A DNA stretch of 64,000 bases from Pseudozobellia sp. WGM2 (GTDB taxonomy: Bacteria; Bacteroidota; Bacteroidia; Flavobacteriales; Flavobacteriaceae), in assembly GCF_017810075.1 (NCBI RefSeq), contig NZ_JADNYK010000008.1, forward strand, positions 62,001-126,000, in the 5' to 3' direction. Positions within the stretch are counted from its first letter, which is position 1; every line of letters begins with the position of its first letter. Made by a program: the position numbers and the translations under genes. The notes under the pieces were generated by a model. The model saw only the letters and a program-made list of their open reading frames with translations, was not told where the DNA came from and searched no databases. Positions 9,736 to 20,272 of the stretch are shown in pieces.

Positions 9736-10608
9736 CTAAACATCACAAATAGTAACCCCTTCTTTTAGGGCAGCTATCTTATCGTCCCAAGTGGGAATAA
9801 ATTCTTGGGCCACGTAACCCTTAAAGCCAGTATCTAAAATGGCTTTCATTATGGCTGGGTAAAATAACTCTTGGGTATCATTAATTTCGTTACGACCGGG
9901 GTTACCGCCCGTGTGGTAGTGACCGAAGTATTGATGATAGTCTTGTATATTTCTGATGATATCACCTTCCATAATTTGCATATGGTAAATATCATAGAGC
10001 AGTTTAAAGTTATCGGAGCCTATTTGCTTACAAAGTTCTACGCCCCAAGCACTGGTATCGCACATGTAGTCGGCGTGGTCTACTTTAGAGTTCAATAGTT
10101 CCATTTGTATAACAACACCATGTTTCTCGGCATCTGGCATGATTTGTTTGAGGCCTTCAGCACAGTTTTTGAGTCCGACTTCATCATCCATGCCATTGCG
10201 GTTTCCGCTAAAACAGATTAGGTTGGTGTAACCCGCTTCGGCTACTAGGGGTATTACCCTTTTGTAATCGGCTATAAGTTCTTCATGTAGTTTAGGGTCG
10301 TTCCATCCTTCGAGAATTCCTTTTCCCGCACCCCAGCACATTGAGGCGTGAATGCCATATTTTTTCATGATAGGCCAATCTTCAGGGCCGGTAAGGTCCA
10401 TCGCCTTTATACCGAGTTCATTGAGATTCTTGAGAAATTCTTCCATCGGAATCTTACTATAGCACCATCTGCAAACACTATGATTAATGTTTCCCTTTAA
10501 CTTTTCGGTAGTTTCATCAGAGGTGGTCGCCATAGCATTTGTACTTTTGCATGCGACGAGACCAACTGATGCTGCAGCGGAGGTACTAATGAATTTTCTT
10601 CGTTCCAT
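9736..10608 (-). CDS. Hydroxypyruvate isomerase-like sugar phosphate isomerase/epimerase, Tat-exported
   Basis: 290 aa TIM-barrel protein of the AP-endonuclease-2 (xylose isomerase-like) superfamily. The N-terminus MERRKFISTSAAASVGLVAC carries a twin-arginine motif and a lipobox-like VAC, so it is probably exported folded and perhaps lipidated. Candidate metal ligands are in VIQMELLNSKVDH, YDIYHMQ, FGHYHTGG and YVAQEF, matching the hydroxypyruvate isomerase pattern. Its neighbours do not give a pathway. The isomerase reaction itself is a family-level guess; sugar epimerases and inosose-type enzymes share the fold. Confidence 0.82.
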   Translation of the reverse strand: MERRKFISTSAAASVGLVACKSTNAMATTSDETTEKLKGNINHSVCRWCYSKIPMEEFLKNLNELGIKAMDLTGPEDWPIMKKYGIHASMCWGAGKGILEGWNDPKLHEELIADYKRVIPLVAEAGYTNLICFSGNRNGMDDEVGLKNCAEGLKQIMPDAEKHGVVIQMELLNSKVDHADYMCDTSAWGVELCKQIGSDNFKLLYDIYHMQIMEGDIIRNIQDYHQYFGHYHTGGNPGRNEINDTQELFYPAIMKAILDTGFKGYVAQEFIPTWDDKIAALKEGVTICDV

Positions 10609-10655
10609 ATTCTATAAATGTTAAACTTTTTAAAGATATATATTTAGTTTTAATA

Positions 10656-12585
<1,930 letters not shown>

Positions 12586-12601
12586 ACATGGTTTTTGGGC
12601 A

Positions 12602-12609
12602 TATATTTG
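12602..12609 (+). promoter_or_regulatory. Candidate yidC promoter -7 element
   Basis: TATATTTG fits TAnnTTTG and lies about 70 bp before the yidC ATG, in the pyrG-yidC gap. The same gap holds a weak inverted repeat, AAGCCT/AGGCTT (12643-12665). Confidence 0.4.
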
Positions 12610-12681
12610 CAGATTGCCACTCACAAACCAATACATAGTTGTAAGCCTTTTTCAATCAGAGGCTTAAGTAATTAAATTTCA

Positions 12682-14535
12682 ATGGAAGAAAAAAAGTTTG
12701 ATATCAACTCCATCATCGGCTTCGTGCTGATTTTTGGAATACTAATCTTCATGTTTTATCAAAACAGGCCAACGCCTGAAGAACTTGAAGCACAAAAGGC
12801 AGAACAAGAGCGTGTAACGCAAGAGGAGGAGGCCAATACCCTTCAGAGTAATGATAGCCCTGAAGAAGCAACTATCAATTTGCAAGATTCTACGGCCGTA
12901 GCCAATTATAAGAATAAGCTCGGGGCATTTGGTTTTACCCAGCCGAACGATAAAATCACCAAGTTAGAAAATGATTTGGTGTCGCTTGAAATTAGTAACA
13001 AGGGCGGTCAAATCGTAGAGGCGCGTATGAAGCAATTTCATACCTATGATTCCATTCCGGTGTATTTGGTCAAAGATGGCAATGCCGCATTCGGCTTGAA
13101 TTTCACGACCTCGGATAATAGGGTTTTGAATACCAAAGACCTTTATTTTGAACCTTCACTGACCGAAAGCAACGGTAACCAAGTACTTTCGATGAAAGCT
13201 AAGGCGGGGCCTAGTTCTTTTCTTGAGTATCGATACGAAATGAAAGAAGACGATTATCTCGTTGATTTTACCATACGTTCCCAGGGTCTTAACGGTGTAA
13301 TTGATGGCAGTAGGCCCGTAGAGCTAGAATGGTCTCTTAAAGGCTTTCGTCATGATCAGAGTGTAGAGTACGAAAATCGCTATACCGAGCTGACTTATAA
13401 TTACGAAGATGATAAAATCGATTATTTGTCGGTTAGCAGTGATGATGAAGAAACAGAAGAAGACGTCAAATGGCTTTCTTATAAACAGCATTTTTTCAGC
13501 TCTATTCTGGCCACTAACAAAGGTAACTTTAAAACTGTTGATTTCAGTTCAAAAAATTTGGTCGAAGAAGAGAGTAAAGAGACCAAGTATACCAAGTCGT
13601 TCCGTTCGGTAATACCTCTAGAAGTAGTAGGTGGTGAATTGGTGCAAAATATGCATTGGTATTATGGCCCTACTGATATCAAGGTTTTAGAGCAGTACGA
13701 AGAATTAGGGCTTGACGATTCAATTTCCTTCGGATGGGGTATTTTCGGTTGGTTGAACCGTTACGTGTTCACACCTTTCTATACCTTTCTAAGTTCGTTC
13801 TTGCCCTTTGGTCTCGCAATTGTGGTCATGACTATTTTAGTTAGGTTGGCCATGTCTCCCGCTACGTACAAGTCGTATTTGTCACAGGCAAAGATGAAAG
13901 TTTTGAGACCTGAAATCAACGAGCTGAACGAAAAGTATAAAGACAATGCCATGAAAAAGCAGCAAGAGACCATGAAGCTGTATGGTAAAGCGGGTGTAAG
14001 CCCTATGAGCGGTTGTGTGCCAGCTGTTTTACAGATGCCTATTTTCTACGCCTTGTTTATGTTTTTCCCAACCTCTTTTGCCTTAAGACAAAAATCGTTC
14101 TTATGGGCCGAAGATCTTTCATCATACGATACCATTGCTGAGTTGCCTTTCAGTATACCGTTTTATGGTGACCACATCAGTCTTTTCCCGATTTTGGCTT
14201 CTGTGGCTATATTCTTTTATATGACGATGACTACCGGGCAGAACATGCCACAACAGCCGGGTATGCCCAACATGAAGTTTATCATGTATTTAATGCCGGT
14301 AATGATGTTATTTTTCTTTAATAACTATGCGAGTGGCTTGAGTTTATATTATTTTGTCTCAAACCTGATTACCATTGGTATTATGTTGGTCATTAAGAAC
14401 TTTATACTTGATAACGATAAGATTCATGCTCAAATTCAAGAGAATAAGAAAAAGCCAAAAAAGGAGAATAAGTTCCAGAAGAAAATGAGGGAGATGATGG
14501 AAGAAGCGGAACGTCAAAAAAAGACAGGTAAATAA
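12682..14535 (+). CDS. yidC: Membrane protein insertase YidC
   Basis: 617 aa. Inserts proteins into the inner membrane with or without SecYEG. An N-terminal TM helix (about residues 7-24) is followed by an acidic stretch and a large periplasmic beta-sandwich (about 65-345), then the conserved insertase core with about five TM helices (FLPFGLAIVVMTILVRLAM, VPAVLQMPIFYALFMFF, MKFIMYLMPVMMLFFFNNYASGL). The catalytic arginine is in VRLAM. The C-terminal tail is strongly basic (KKPKKENKFQKK), as in YidC proteins that touch the ribosome. A strong terminator follows 30 bp after the stop. Confidence 0.97.
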   Translation: MEEKKFDINSIIGFVLIFGILIFMFYQNRPTPEELEAQKAEQERVTQEEEANTLQSNDSPEEATINLQDSTAVANYKNKLGAFGFTQPNDKITKLENDLVSLEISNKGGQIVEARMKQFHTYDSIPVYLVKDGNAAFGLNFTTSDNRVLNTKDLYFEPSLTESNGNQVLSMKAKAGPSSFLEYRYEMKEDDYLVDFTIRSQGLNGVIDGSRPVELEWSLKGFRHDQSVEYENRYTELTYNYEDDKIDYLSVSSDDEETEEDVKWLSYKQHFFSSILATNKGNFKTVDFSSKNLVEEESKETKYTKSFRSVIPLEVVGGELVQNMHWYYGPTDIKVLEQYEELGLDDSISFGWGIFGWLNRYVFTPFYTFLSSFLPFGLAIVVMTILVRLAMSPATYKSYLSQAKMKVLRPEINELNEKYKDNAMKKQQETMKLYGKAGVSPMSGCVPAVLQMPIFYALFMFFPTSFALRQKSFLWAEDLSSYDTIAELPFSIPFYGDHISLFPILASVAIFFYMTMTTGQNMPQQPGMPNMKFIMYLMPVMMLFFFNNYASGLSLYYFVSNLITIGIMLVIKNFILDNDKIHAQIQENKKKPKKENKFQKKMREMMEEAERQKKTGK

Positions 14536-14564
14536 TAAATTAAAGTAGCGTTTAATACAAAAGT

Positions 14565-14597
14565 AAAAACCCCGATAATTTCTTGTCGGGGTTTTTT
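14565..14597 (+). terminator. Rho-independent terminator after yidC
   Basis: AAAAACCCCGA (14565-14575) pairs with TCGGGGTTTTTT (14586-14597): GC-rich stem, short loop and T-tract, 30 bp after the yidC stop. Confidence 0.88.
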
Positions 14598-14693
14598 AGC
14601 ATTAGTTAGGTTGGTTTGGTAAGATTTGGGACCGTAAAGATGCGACACAAGAAGGCTATAAAAAAAAGAGAGTTGTCAAGAGCATTAATTTGT

Positions 14694-14724
14694 ATGCTAA
14701 CTCAGAATAATTAGTGGTTAGCAT
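14694..14724. repeat. Inverted repeat between yidC and the fasciclin gene
   Basis: Perfect 8-bp arms ATGCTAAC (14694-14701) and GTTAGCAT (14717-14724). It lies in the 296-bp gap between yidC and the fasciclin gene, which otherwise holds only two terminators. No T-tract; role unclear. Confidence 0.4.
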
Positions 14725-14779
14725 TTAAGTGATTCGTTGCAAGCCATTTTAGAGAACGGTTTTATACCTAGTAAGATGC

Positions 14780-14809
14780 AACAAGGCCGCTCAAATTAGC
14801 GGCCTTGTT
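14780..14809 (-). terminator. Terminator-like hairpin after the fasciclin gene
   Basis: Perfect 12-bp stem AACAAGGCCGCT (14780-14791) / AGCGGCCTTGTT (14798-14809), 6-nt loop, 22 bp past the stop of the minus-strand fasciclin gene. The T-tract is weak in either direction, so it may act bidirectionally. Confidence 0.68.
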
Positions 14810-14831
14810 CATACTATAATTGTAGTGGGAA

Positions 14832-16241
14832 TTAATTCTCTGTATTCGGAATCAGAACCATATCTATGGCATGTACAACTCCATTGATGGCTTGTACAAT
14901 TGCCTTGACAATAGCAGTGCCCATATTTCCGGCACCGTCAGTTATGGTAAAAGATCCATCAGTCTCTGTAAAGCTTACCGTATCGCCCTCTAAAGTTGCA
15001 GGAGACACCAGGCCGTCACTTAAATCTCCTGATACAATATTCGCTTCGGCAATCACGTGGTGGTTCAATACCGCTGTTAAAGTTTCGCCTTCAGGCACTT
15101 CATCCAAAGCTTCAAATGCACTATTAATCGGTGCGAATACGGTGAAAGGTGTATTGTCGGTGGTAGAACTCAATACCGATACAAAGTCGGGCTGGCCTTC
15201 GGCGGTAAGTGCGCCTACTAAGCTCGAGAAATTTTCACTATCGGCTACCGCAAAAGTGACCACTGTAGGCAGGTCGATTACGGTATCAACAGCATGAATG
15301 ATACCATTGGTAGTTACCACATCGCTTATAATTACGCTACTTTGTCCGTTCAATTGTACACCATCGTCAACATTTACGTAGATACTTAAATTATCTCCGT
15401 CTTCATTGGTCGCTGCAGTATTGGCGTACATGTTCGATAAATCAGCTGCTGCTAACGATGAACCGGCAATTACGTGATTGGCCAATATCATATTCAAATC
15501 GTTAGAATTAGAGTTTTCAAAAGATGTGAATGCTTCGTTTGTAGGAGCGAATACCGTAAACATCTGCTCGCCATCACTTAATAAATCGGTAAAAGTGGTA
15601 TTATCCTCCATAGTAAGGGCACTCACTAGTTCTGAGAAGTTGGCATTGTAAACGGCATGGTCAACAATGTTAGGTAAGCCTATTACTTGATCGACAATAT
15701 GAACTACTCCGTTAGAAGCATCAACATCTGCGGTGGCTACGGTAGCACCGTTTATTTTTACGCCGTCTGTAGTATCGACATAAAGGCTGATATTCATCTC
15801 ATTTACTCCGGCAGTGGACAATGAACTTACGTAGGTCGTCGATAAATCACCGGACATAAGGTCGCCCGATACCACGTGGTTTAATAATACCTGTTCTAGT
15901 ACATCATCAGGTATGTCTTCTAACGAGCCAAAATTGTTATCTGCCAGAAAGGCCTCAAAGGCTGCGTTTGTAGGAGCAAAAACTGTAAACGGACCATCAC
16001 CTTGCAAGGTTTCGACCAATTCAGCTTCTGTAAGCGCATCGACCAAGATGCTCAAATCTGCCGTAGCAACGGCTAAATCAACAATTGTTGATTGTTGTTC
16101 TTCTACTTCTTCCTGTTCTTCCATTTCTTCTTCCATTTCAGGATTGTTGATGGTTACGCCATTGTCGTCATCACTACAAGAGACCACAAAGAACAAGAGA
16201 AGGGCGAACGGGATCATGAATTTAATTGTGCTGAGTTTCAT
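14832..16241 (-). CDS. Three-domain fasciclin (FAS1) lipoprotein
   Basis: 469 aa. Lipoprotein signal with lipobox VVSC, directly followed by SDDDNG, which resembles the acidic surface-export signal of Flavobacteria, then a Glu/Gln-rich linker (about 33-50). Three FAS1 domains follow (about 50-185, 190-325, 330-465); each carries the FTVFAPTNxAF box and the HVV/HVI box before a GVVHxID-type end. FAS1 domains mediate adhesion. The protein is probably displayed on the cell surface; its ligand is unknown. Single-gene unit bounded by a hairpin downstream and the accessory island upstream. Confidence 0.92.
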   Translation of the reverse strand: MKLSTIKFMIPFALLLFFVVSCSDDDNGVTINNPEMEEEMEEQEEVEEQQSTIVDLAVATADLSILVDALTEAELVETLQGDGPFTVFAPTNAAFEAFLADNNFGSLEDIPDDVLEQVLLNHVVSGDLMSGDLSTTYVSSLSTAGVNEMNISLYVDTTDGVKINGATVATADVDASNGVVHIVDQVIGLPNIVDHAVYNANFSELVSALTMEDNTTFTDLLSDGEQMFTVFAPTNEAFTSFENSNSNDLNMILANHVIAGSSLAAADLSNMYANTAATNEDGDNLSIYVNVDDGVQLNGQSSVIISDVVTTNGIIHAVDTVIDLPTVVTFAVADSENFSSLVGALTAEGQPDFVSVLSSTTDNTPFTVFAPINSAFEALDEVPEGETLTAVLNHHVIAEANIVSGDLSDGLVSPATLEGDTVSFTETDGSFTITDGAGNMGTAIVKAIVQAINGVVHAIDMVLIPNTEN

Positions 16242-16633
16242 AATATTTCAATTATTAGTTAATAGTTTATAGAAAGCATTTCATTATAAAACGATTTTAC
16301 TACGTATTTGAGTTAGCAATTTAGATGCACTTACAAAAAGTGTTTAACTTATTTGAAAAAAAGTTGAACATTTTTAAAACGAGAATATAGGAGAAGTGTT
16401 ATAATTGTGCTTTTGATCCTCACAGTTTTGTGCAATCTTTAAGTAGGTTTTATGCTTAAATTTAATACGTGCTAAAGTTGTCTGTTATCACCAGTCATCT
16501 CAAATGAAATAATATATAGCTGAAGAGCACAGTTAGCTAATTCATATATCAAATTTGAATGATATAACACCAATACGCTTAAATAATATTGGGTTGTAAA
16601 TAATTATGTGTTGGCTCCCATAGTATAGTACAG
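16242..16633. other. 392-bp AT-rich gap, no gene seen
   Basis: Separates the divergent fasciclin gene from the first + strand gene of the accessory island. It must contain at least the fasciclin promoter on the minus strand, but I found no convincing TAnnTTTG/CAAAnnTA element, no ORF and no long inverted repeat. Confidence 0.5.
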
Positions 16634-17197
16634 ATGAATAGTAGAAATAAAGATATATTAGTAGGTGGCATATTTTTAACTCTGACAATTACGTTCATTG
16701 TGATTTCAATGACCTACAAACCTTTCTTTGATTGGGTTTTTGAACGACACCATAACCAATGGAGTTGGTATCTAAGACCATTATTTTTACTTCCATTTTG
16801 CTATTTCGCTTATAAGAAAAGCTTTGCTGGAATGATGCTCTCCATTTTTGCCTTATTCACAAGTATGTTTTGGTTTCCAAAGCCCGAAATTGTGAGTAAA
16901 AACGTAATAGATTTTTTAGAATTTGAGAAAGAGTATCTCCACGGCGAATGGAACTTGAGCAAAATACTACTGTCCTTCACAATTCCTATTTCATTTATTG
17001 CTTTAGGATTGGCTTTTTGGAAACGAAGTTTAATAATGAGCATTGCAGTAGTACTTCTTATGGCAACAGGTAAAATGGTGTGGAGTATTCAAAATGCGGG
17101 TGAGTCAGGAAAATCAATATTGATACCAGCAATTCTTGGCTTATTGATTTGTTGTGGTCTAATTTTCTATGGATTTAAAAGGTTGGAAAAAAAATAA
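16634..17197 (+). CDS. Multi-pass membrane protein, hypothetical
   Basis: 187 aa with about six hydrophobic helices (residues about 9-27, 46-58, 64-80, 108-127, 129-147, 160-180) and a basic C-terminus (FKRLEKK). No recognised family. First + strand gene of the accessory island, alone between a 392-bp empty gap and the first palindromic spacer, so it may be a stand-alone cassette or flanking chromosomal gene. Confidence 0.62.
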   Translation: MNSRNKDILVGGIFLTLTITFIVISMTYKPFFDWVFERHHNQWSWYLRPLFLLPFCYFAYKKSFAGMMLSIFALFTSMFWFPKPEIVSKNVIDFLEFEKEYLHGEWNLSKILLSFTIPISFIALGLAFWKRSLIMSIAVVLLMATGKMVWSIQNAGESGKSILIPAILGLLICCGLIFYGFKRLEKK

Positions 17198-17439
17198 TTA
17201 AATTCCAATACTGTATATAGCAAATAAGGCTTTAAGTGATTTTTGAAAGTATAGTGCTCTCTATAAACACCACCTAGTCGTTAGATTACCCCATTGGGAA
17301 ATATTTAAAAATTTATCCCTTAAGGATGAATAATTTAAAACAAAATAGAGCGCTTGGCTACGAGCACATACGGAAACGAAAATGTTTCCTTACTGCCCTA
17401 CTTGCTATCGCCGCGCTATGCCAGATTGCAATGGCTTTA

Positions 17440-17612
17440 GGGTAAGGGACCATCATATTTTTATCACCTTCAGGCGCCATCGAGGAAAACTGTACATATC
17501 AACAGCTATATGCAATATGGTGTGCTTATTTGTATTTTTCCTTTTGACGTACCTTGTCGGTACGACAAACAAAAATAAAAACGCACGACTACATATAGCC
17601 CTGCGTTATGCG
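17440..17612 (+). repeat. Palindromic repeat copy 1 (attC-like site)
   Basis: Nested arms: AAC 17501 / GTT 17605; GCTATATG 17505-17512 / CATATAGC 17592-17599 (perfect); GTGTGC 17520 / GCAC 17583; CGTACC 17548-17553 / GGTACG 17559-17564; a T-rich and an A-rich strand pair between them. The end box GTTATGCG (17605-17612) opens the NmrA-AraC module. Homology to copies 2 and 3 includes an upstream part (TTCAGGCGCCATCGAGGAAA near 17470, shared with copy 3). It sits in the 547-bp gap after the 187-aa membrane protein; the rest of that gap shows only a small GGAAAC/GTTTCC hairpin (17372-17389). Confidence 0.72.
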
Positions 17613-17744
17613 TAAGCTGAAAAAAATCCGTGGTTAACAACTGACATAATAAAACTATCTGATTTGGCTTGTGAAAAGCCTAATTTGACTACATAAAAAT
17701 ATAAGTGTTATTTGAACTTTGTGGCTCACAAAAAACGTAATCAA

Positions 17745-18623
17745 ATGAAAATAACGCTTACAAGTTCATTAGGAAATATCGGAAAAAGACTTGCTGAAAA
17801 CCTAATCAAAAAAGGTCACGAAGTAACAATTATAAGTCACTCAGTAAATCGAAAAACGGAAATTGAAAGTATTAATGGGATACCGCAAATAGGCTCTTTA
17901 CTTGATTTGGACTTTTTAGTTTCTACTTTTTCTGGTGCAGATGCTGTTTTCTTAATGAATCCACCTGACTACACACAACCTGATATTCGTGAATATTACA
18001 GACAAACAAGTGCTAATTTTGCAAAAGCGATTGAAAAAACAGGAGTTTACAGAGTTGTACTTTTAAGTAGTTTTGGAGGACATTTAAATTATGGAACAGG
18101 TCCAATATTAGGTTCTCATTTTTCTGAAGAAATCATTAAACAAATACCGAAAATAAGTCTGACGATTTTAAGACCAACCTATTTTTACTATAATCTCAAT
18201 AACTATATTGATATGATAAAATACACAGGTCAAATTTTAGCCAATTACGGTACTACTAAATTCCCACTTGTATCGCCAAAAGACATTGCAGAGGTGGCAA
18301 CTTACGAATTGGAAAGTAGTAAAAGTAACTTATTTAGATATATAGCAAGTTCGGAACACACAGGACAGGAAATTGCTACGGCGTTAGGTCAAAAAATTGG
18401 AAAACCAGATTTGAAGTGGACAATTGTGTCAGACGAAGACATAAAAAAAGGAATGGAACAGAATGGAATACCTACTAATATAGCCAGTCTGTTTACTGAA
18501 ATGTATCGCAGTCTAGAGAATGGTCGTCTGACTGAAAACTACGACAACAATAAACCTGCAAAAATGGGTGATCAGAGTCTTTTGGACTTTGGGAGTGAAT
18601 TTGCCACTTTGTTCAATAAATAA
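17745..18623 (+). CDS. NmrA-like NAD(P)-binding oxidoreductase
   Basis: 292 aa from ATG 17745 (MKITLTSSLGNIGKRLAENL); an upstream in-frame alternative start adds eleven unlikely residues. A Rossmann fold with the nucleotide loop TSSLGNIGKRL, FSGADAVFLMNPP, and VVLLSSFGGHLNYG place it in the NmrA/atypical SDR group, which includes NAD(P)H-sensing regulators and quinone/ketone reductases. It lies 8 bp before an AraC regulator gene, a common pairing in which the regulator controls the reductase. First module after palindromic repeat copy 1. Confidence 0.83.
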   Translation: MKITLTSSLGNIGKRLAENLIKKGHEVTIISHSVNRKTEIESINGIPQIGSLLDLDFLVSTFSGADAVFLMNPPDYTQPDIREYYRQTSANFAKAIEKTGVYRVVLLSSFGGHLNYGTGPILGSHFSEEIIKQIPKISLTILRPTYFYYNLNNYIDMIKYTGQILANYGTTKFPLVSPKDIAEVATYELESSKSNLFRYIASSEHTGQEIATALGQKIGKPDLKWTIVSDEDIKKGMEQNGIPTNIASLFTEMYRSLENGRLTENYDNNKPAKMGDQSLLDFGSEFATLFNK

Positions 18624-18631
18624 AGTCGTAA

Positions 18632-19546
18632 ATGTCAAAAAAAATTGTTCATATCAATAGTATTAGCGCATACCATAAAGTCAATAATCTCTCCAGCCCA
18701 CAACATCCCTTAGTGAGCGTGATTAATTTTGAGGATATTAAACACAAAGCTGGTACTTCTATAAATTTAACTCACGGTTTTTATTGCATCGCATTGAAAC
18801 GTTTGTACGCAGGTAAAATGAGATATGGACAACAAGAGTATGACTTTGACGAAGGCGTTCTGGCATTTGTAGCACCAAATCAAGTTATGTCTATTGAAGT
18901 CGAAAATGCAAACGAACTACACCATTCTGGATGGTTACTTATATTCCATCCAGATTTTTTGTGGAATACAGCTTTGGTTAACAAAATTAAAAATTATGAC
19001 TTTTTTGAATACCAGCTAAACGAGGCATTGCATCTTTCCGAAAAAGAGGAAAAAATGCTTATTCGGATTATGGAAGATATCTATCAGGAGTACAACTCAA
19101 TTATTGATAACTTTAGTCAAGACGTAATTATTTCCCATTTAGAGCTTTTACTAACGTATTCAAAACGGTTTTATCAACGTCAATTTATTACGCGCAAAAA
19201 GTCTAACCACAAAATTTTGGAACAATTTGAATTTACTTTAAATGATTTCTTAAAAGATGAAGTGTTAAAACTTTATGGCTTACCGACAGTTGAAAAAATA
19301 GCTAATCAATTGAATCTATCCCCAAATTACTTAACAAGGCTTTTAAAAACAATCGCAGGAAAAAGCACACAGTCTTTTATACACGAAAAAATAATAAAAC
19401 TGGCAAAGGAAAAACTATCAACTACAGAACTGTCCGTTAATGAAATAGCATACGAATTAGGATTTGAACATCCACAATCTTTTGGAAAATTATTCAAAAA
19501 AAAAACAGAAATGACACCATTAGAGTTTAGAAAAAGCTATAATTGA
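18632..19546 (+). CDS. AraC family transcriptional regulator
   Basis: 304 aa. The N-terminal half (about 20-160) is a cupin-like effector domain (HGFYCIALKRL, FAPNQV-like VAPNQVMSIEV). The C-terminal half has two helix-turn-helix units: VEKIANQLNLSPNYLTRLLK and the signature VNEIAYELGFEHPQSFGKLFKKKTEMTPLEFR. Cotranscribed with the NmrA-type gene 8 bp upstream and probably regulates it. Its stop is followed 34 bp later by the box CGCATAAC that mirrors the start box of the module. Confidence 0.92.
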   Translation: MSKKIVHINSISAYHKVNNLSSPQHPLVSVINFEDIKHKAGTSINLTHGFYCIALKRLYAGKMRYGQQEYDFDEGVLAFVAPNQVMSIEVENANELHHSGWLLIFHPDFLWNTALVNKIKNYDFFEYQLNEALHLSEKEEKMLIRIMEDIYQEYNSIIDNFSQDVIISHLELLLTYSKRFYQRQFITRKKSNHKILEQFEFTLNDFLKDEVLKLYGLPTVEKIANQLNLSPNYLTRLLKTIAGKSTQSFIHEKIIKLAKEKLSTTELSVNEIAYELGFEHPQSFGKLFKKKTEMTPLEFRKSYN

Positions 19547-19579
19547 ATTTGGTTGAAAAAACTGAACATGTTAAGCCAG

Positions 19580-19607
19580 CGCATAACAACGGCTCCTATG
19601 AAAAGCC
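19580..19607 (+). repeat. Cassette end box R'' plus half palindrome
   Basis: CGCATAAC (19580-19587) is the exact reverse complement of GTTATGCG at 17605-17612, at the other end of the NmrA-AraC module. The following GGCTCCTATGAAAAGCC (19591-19607) recurs with 15/17 identity at 33115-33131 before mnmA. CAACGG (19587-19592) can pair with CCGTTG (19678-19683). Confidence 0.6.
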
Positions 19608-19668
19608 CTAGTCCAGTTCTCCAAAGTTAATATTTAATTTTTTAATTACCTCATAATGTTGTTTTTGG

Positions 19669-19717
19669 GGTGTTGAACCGTTGATAATTCCGATAGGATT
19701 ATCAATCATTCAACACC
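19669..19717. repeat. 49-nt hairpin in an ORF-less spacer
   Basis: Outer arms GGTGTTGAA (19669-19677) / TTCAACACC (19709-19717), inner arms TTGATAATTCC (19681-19691) / GGATTATCAA (19696-19705), 4-nt loop. It lies in the 726-bp gap between the AraC and Crp/Fnr genes. The stretch from about 19720 to 20070 holds no ORF or other structure I can support. Confidence 0.7.
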
Positions 19718-20079
19718 TATATAACTTGCTCCGCATCCTATTTGCGATACACCTGTTTTATTAGGGTTTACCGGCATCTGTATAATCATAAATTATAATA
19801 GACCTGATCACTTGCTATAAAGATGTGATTTCAACTTATCGAATCACCCACGTTGTTTTGTGGTACGGGTCTCACTACTATTCTGTGAGCTTTGTTATTG
19901 TTCCTTGATCTTTGTCCTATTCCAATACACCTATAGCGTAAGGCGTTCCCGCCCTTTGCGATTCCGTGAATCACCACTTCGATAAACTCAGCACAGGCTT
20001 CGGGCCTTGTCAGATTACATGGGCCGTAGGATAAGTGGACTATTTTCCGGAACCGCTGTCATGGCTCAACTACTCGACA

Positions 20080-20196
20080 TATCAACCGCTATATGCAATC
20101 TGGTGTGCTTCTTTGTATTTTACTTTTTTATGTACCTTGTCGGTACGACAAACTAAAATAAAAACGCACGACTACACATAGCCCTGCGTTACCTAC
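20080..20196 (+). repeat. Palindromic repeat copy 2 (attC-like site)
   Basis: Same architecture as copy 1: AAC 20084 / GTT 20188; GCTATATG 20088-20095 / CACATAGC 20175-20182 (one mismatch); GTGTGC 20103 / GCAC 20166; GTACC 20132 / GGTAC 20142; and the common end GCCCTGCGTT (20181-20190). After GTT the sequence differs from copies 1 and 3, as expected if the recombination point is at G/TT. The end box GTTACCTAC opens the Crp/Fnr-SDR module. Confidence 0.72.
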
Positions 20197-20240
20197 CAGA
20201 AAACCGTACAAATAATATAATACGAAAATCAATCAACCTT

Positions 20241-20256
20241 TTTGCCATTTGACAAA
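20241..20256 (+). promoter_or_regulatory. Palindromic operator upstream of the Crp/Fnr gene
   Basis: TTTGCCATTTGACAAA: 7-bp arms, one mismatch, 2-nt centre. It lies 17 bp before the first possible ATG of the regulator gene. An almost identical 16-mer precedes the SDR gene (20930-20945). A good candidate binding site for the regulator encoded between them. Confidence 0.65.
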
Positions 20257-20272
20257 TTCCCAATAAAATGCA

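Noticed and set aside
17382-17615. 77-codon ORF, similar in translation to a 63-codon ORF at 28774-28965
   Set aside because: Both lie inside copies of the palindromic repeat; the similarity reflects the repeat DNA, and there is no start context or conserved domain.
19600-20080. Group II intron inserted at an attC-like site
   Set aside because: No reverse transcriptase ORF and no recognisable domain V/VI sequence.
19680-20086. A 0.4-kb ORF-less cassette bounded by GTTGATA (19680) and TATCAAC (20080)
   Set aside because: The 7-base complementarity is real, but GTTGATA is part of the separate 49-nt hairpin and TATCAAC recurs in repeat copy 1 through homology, so the match may be coincidental.
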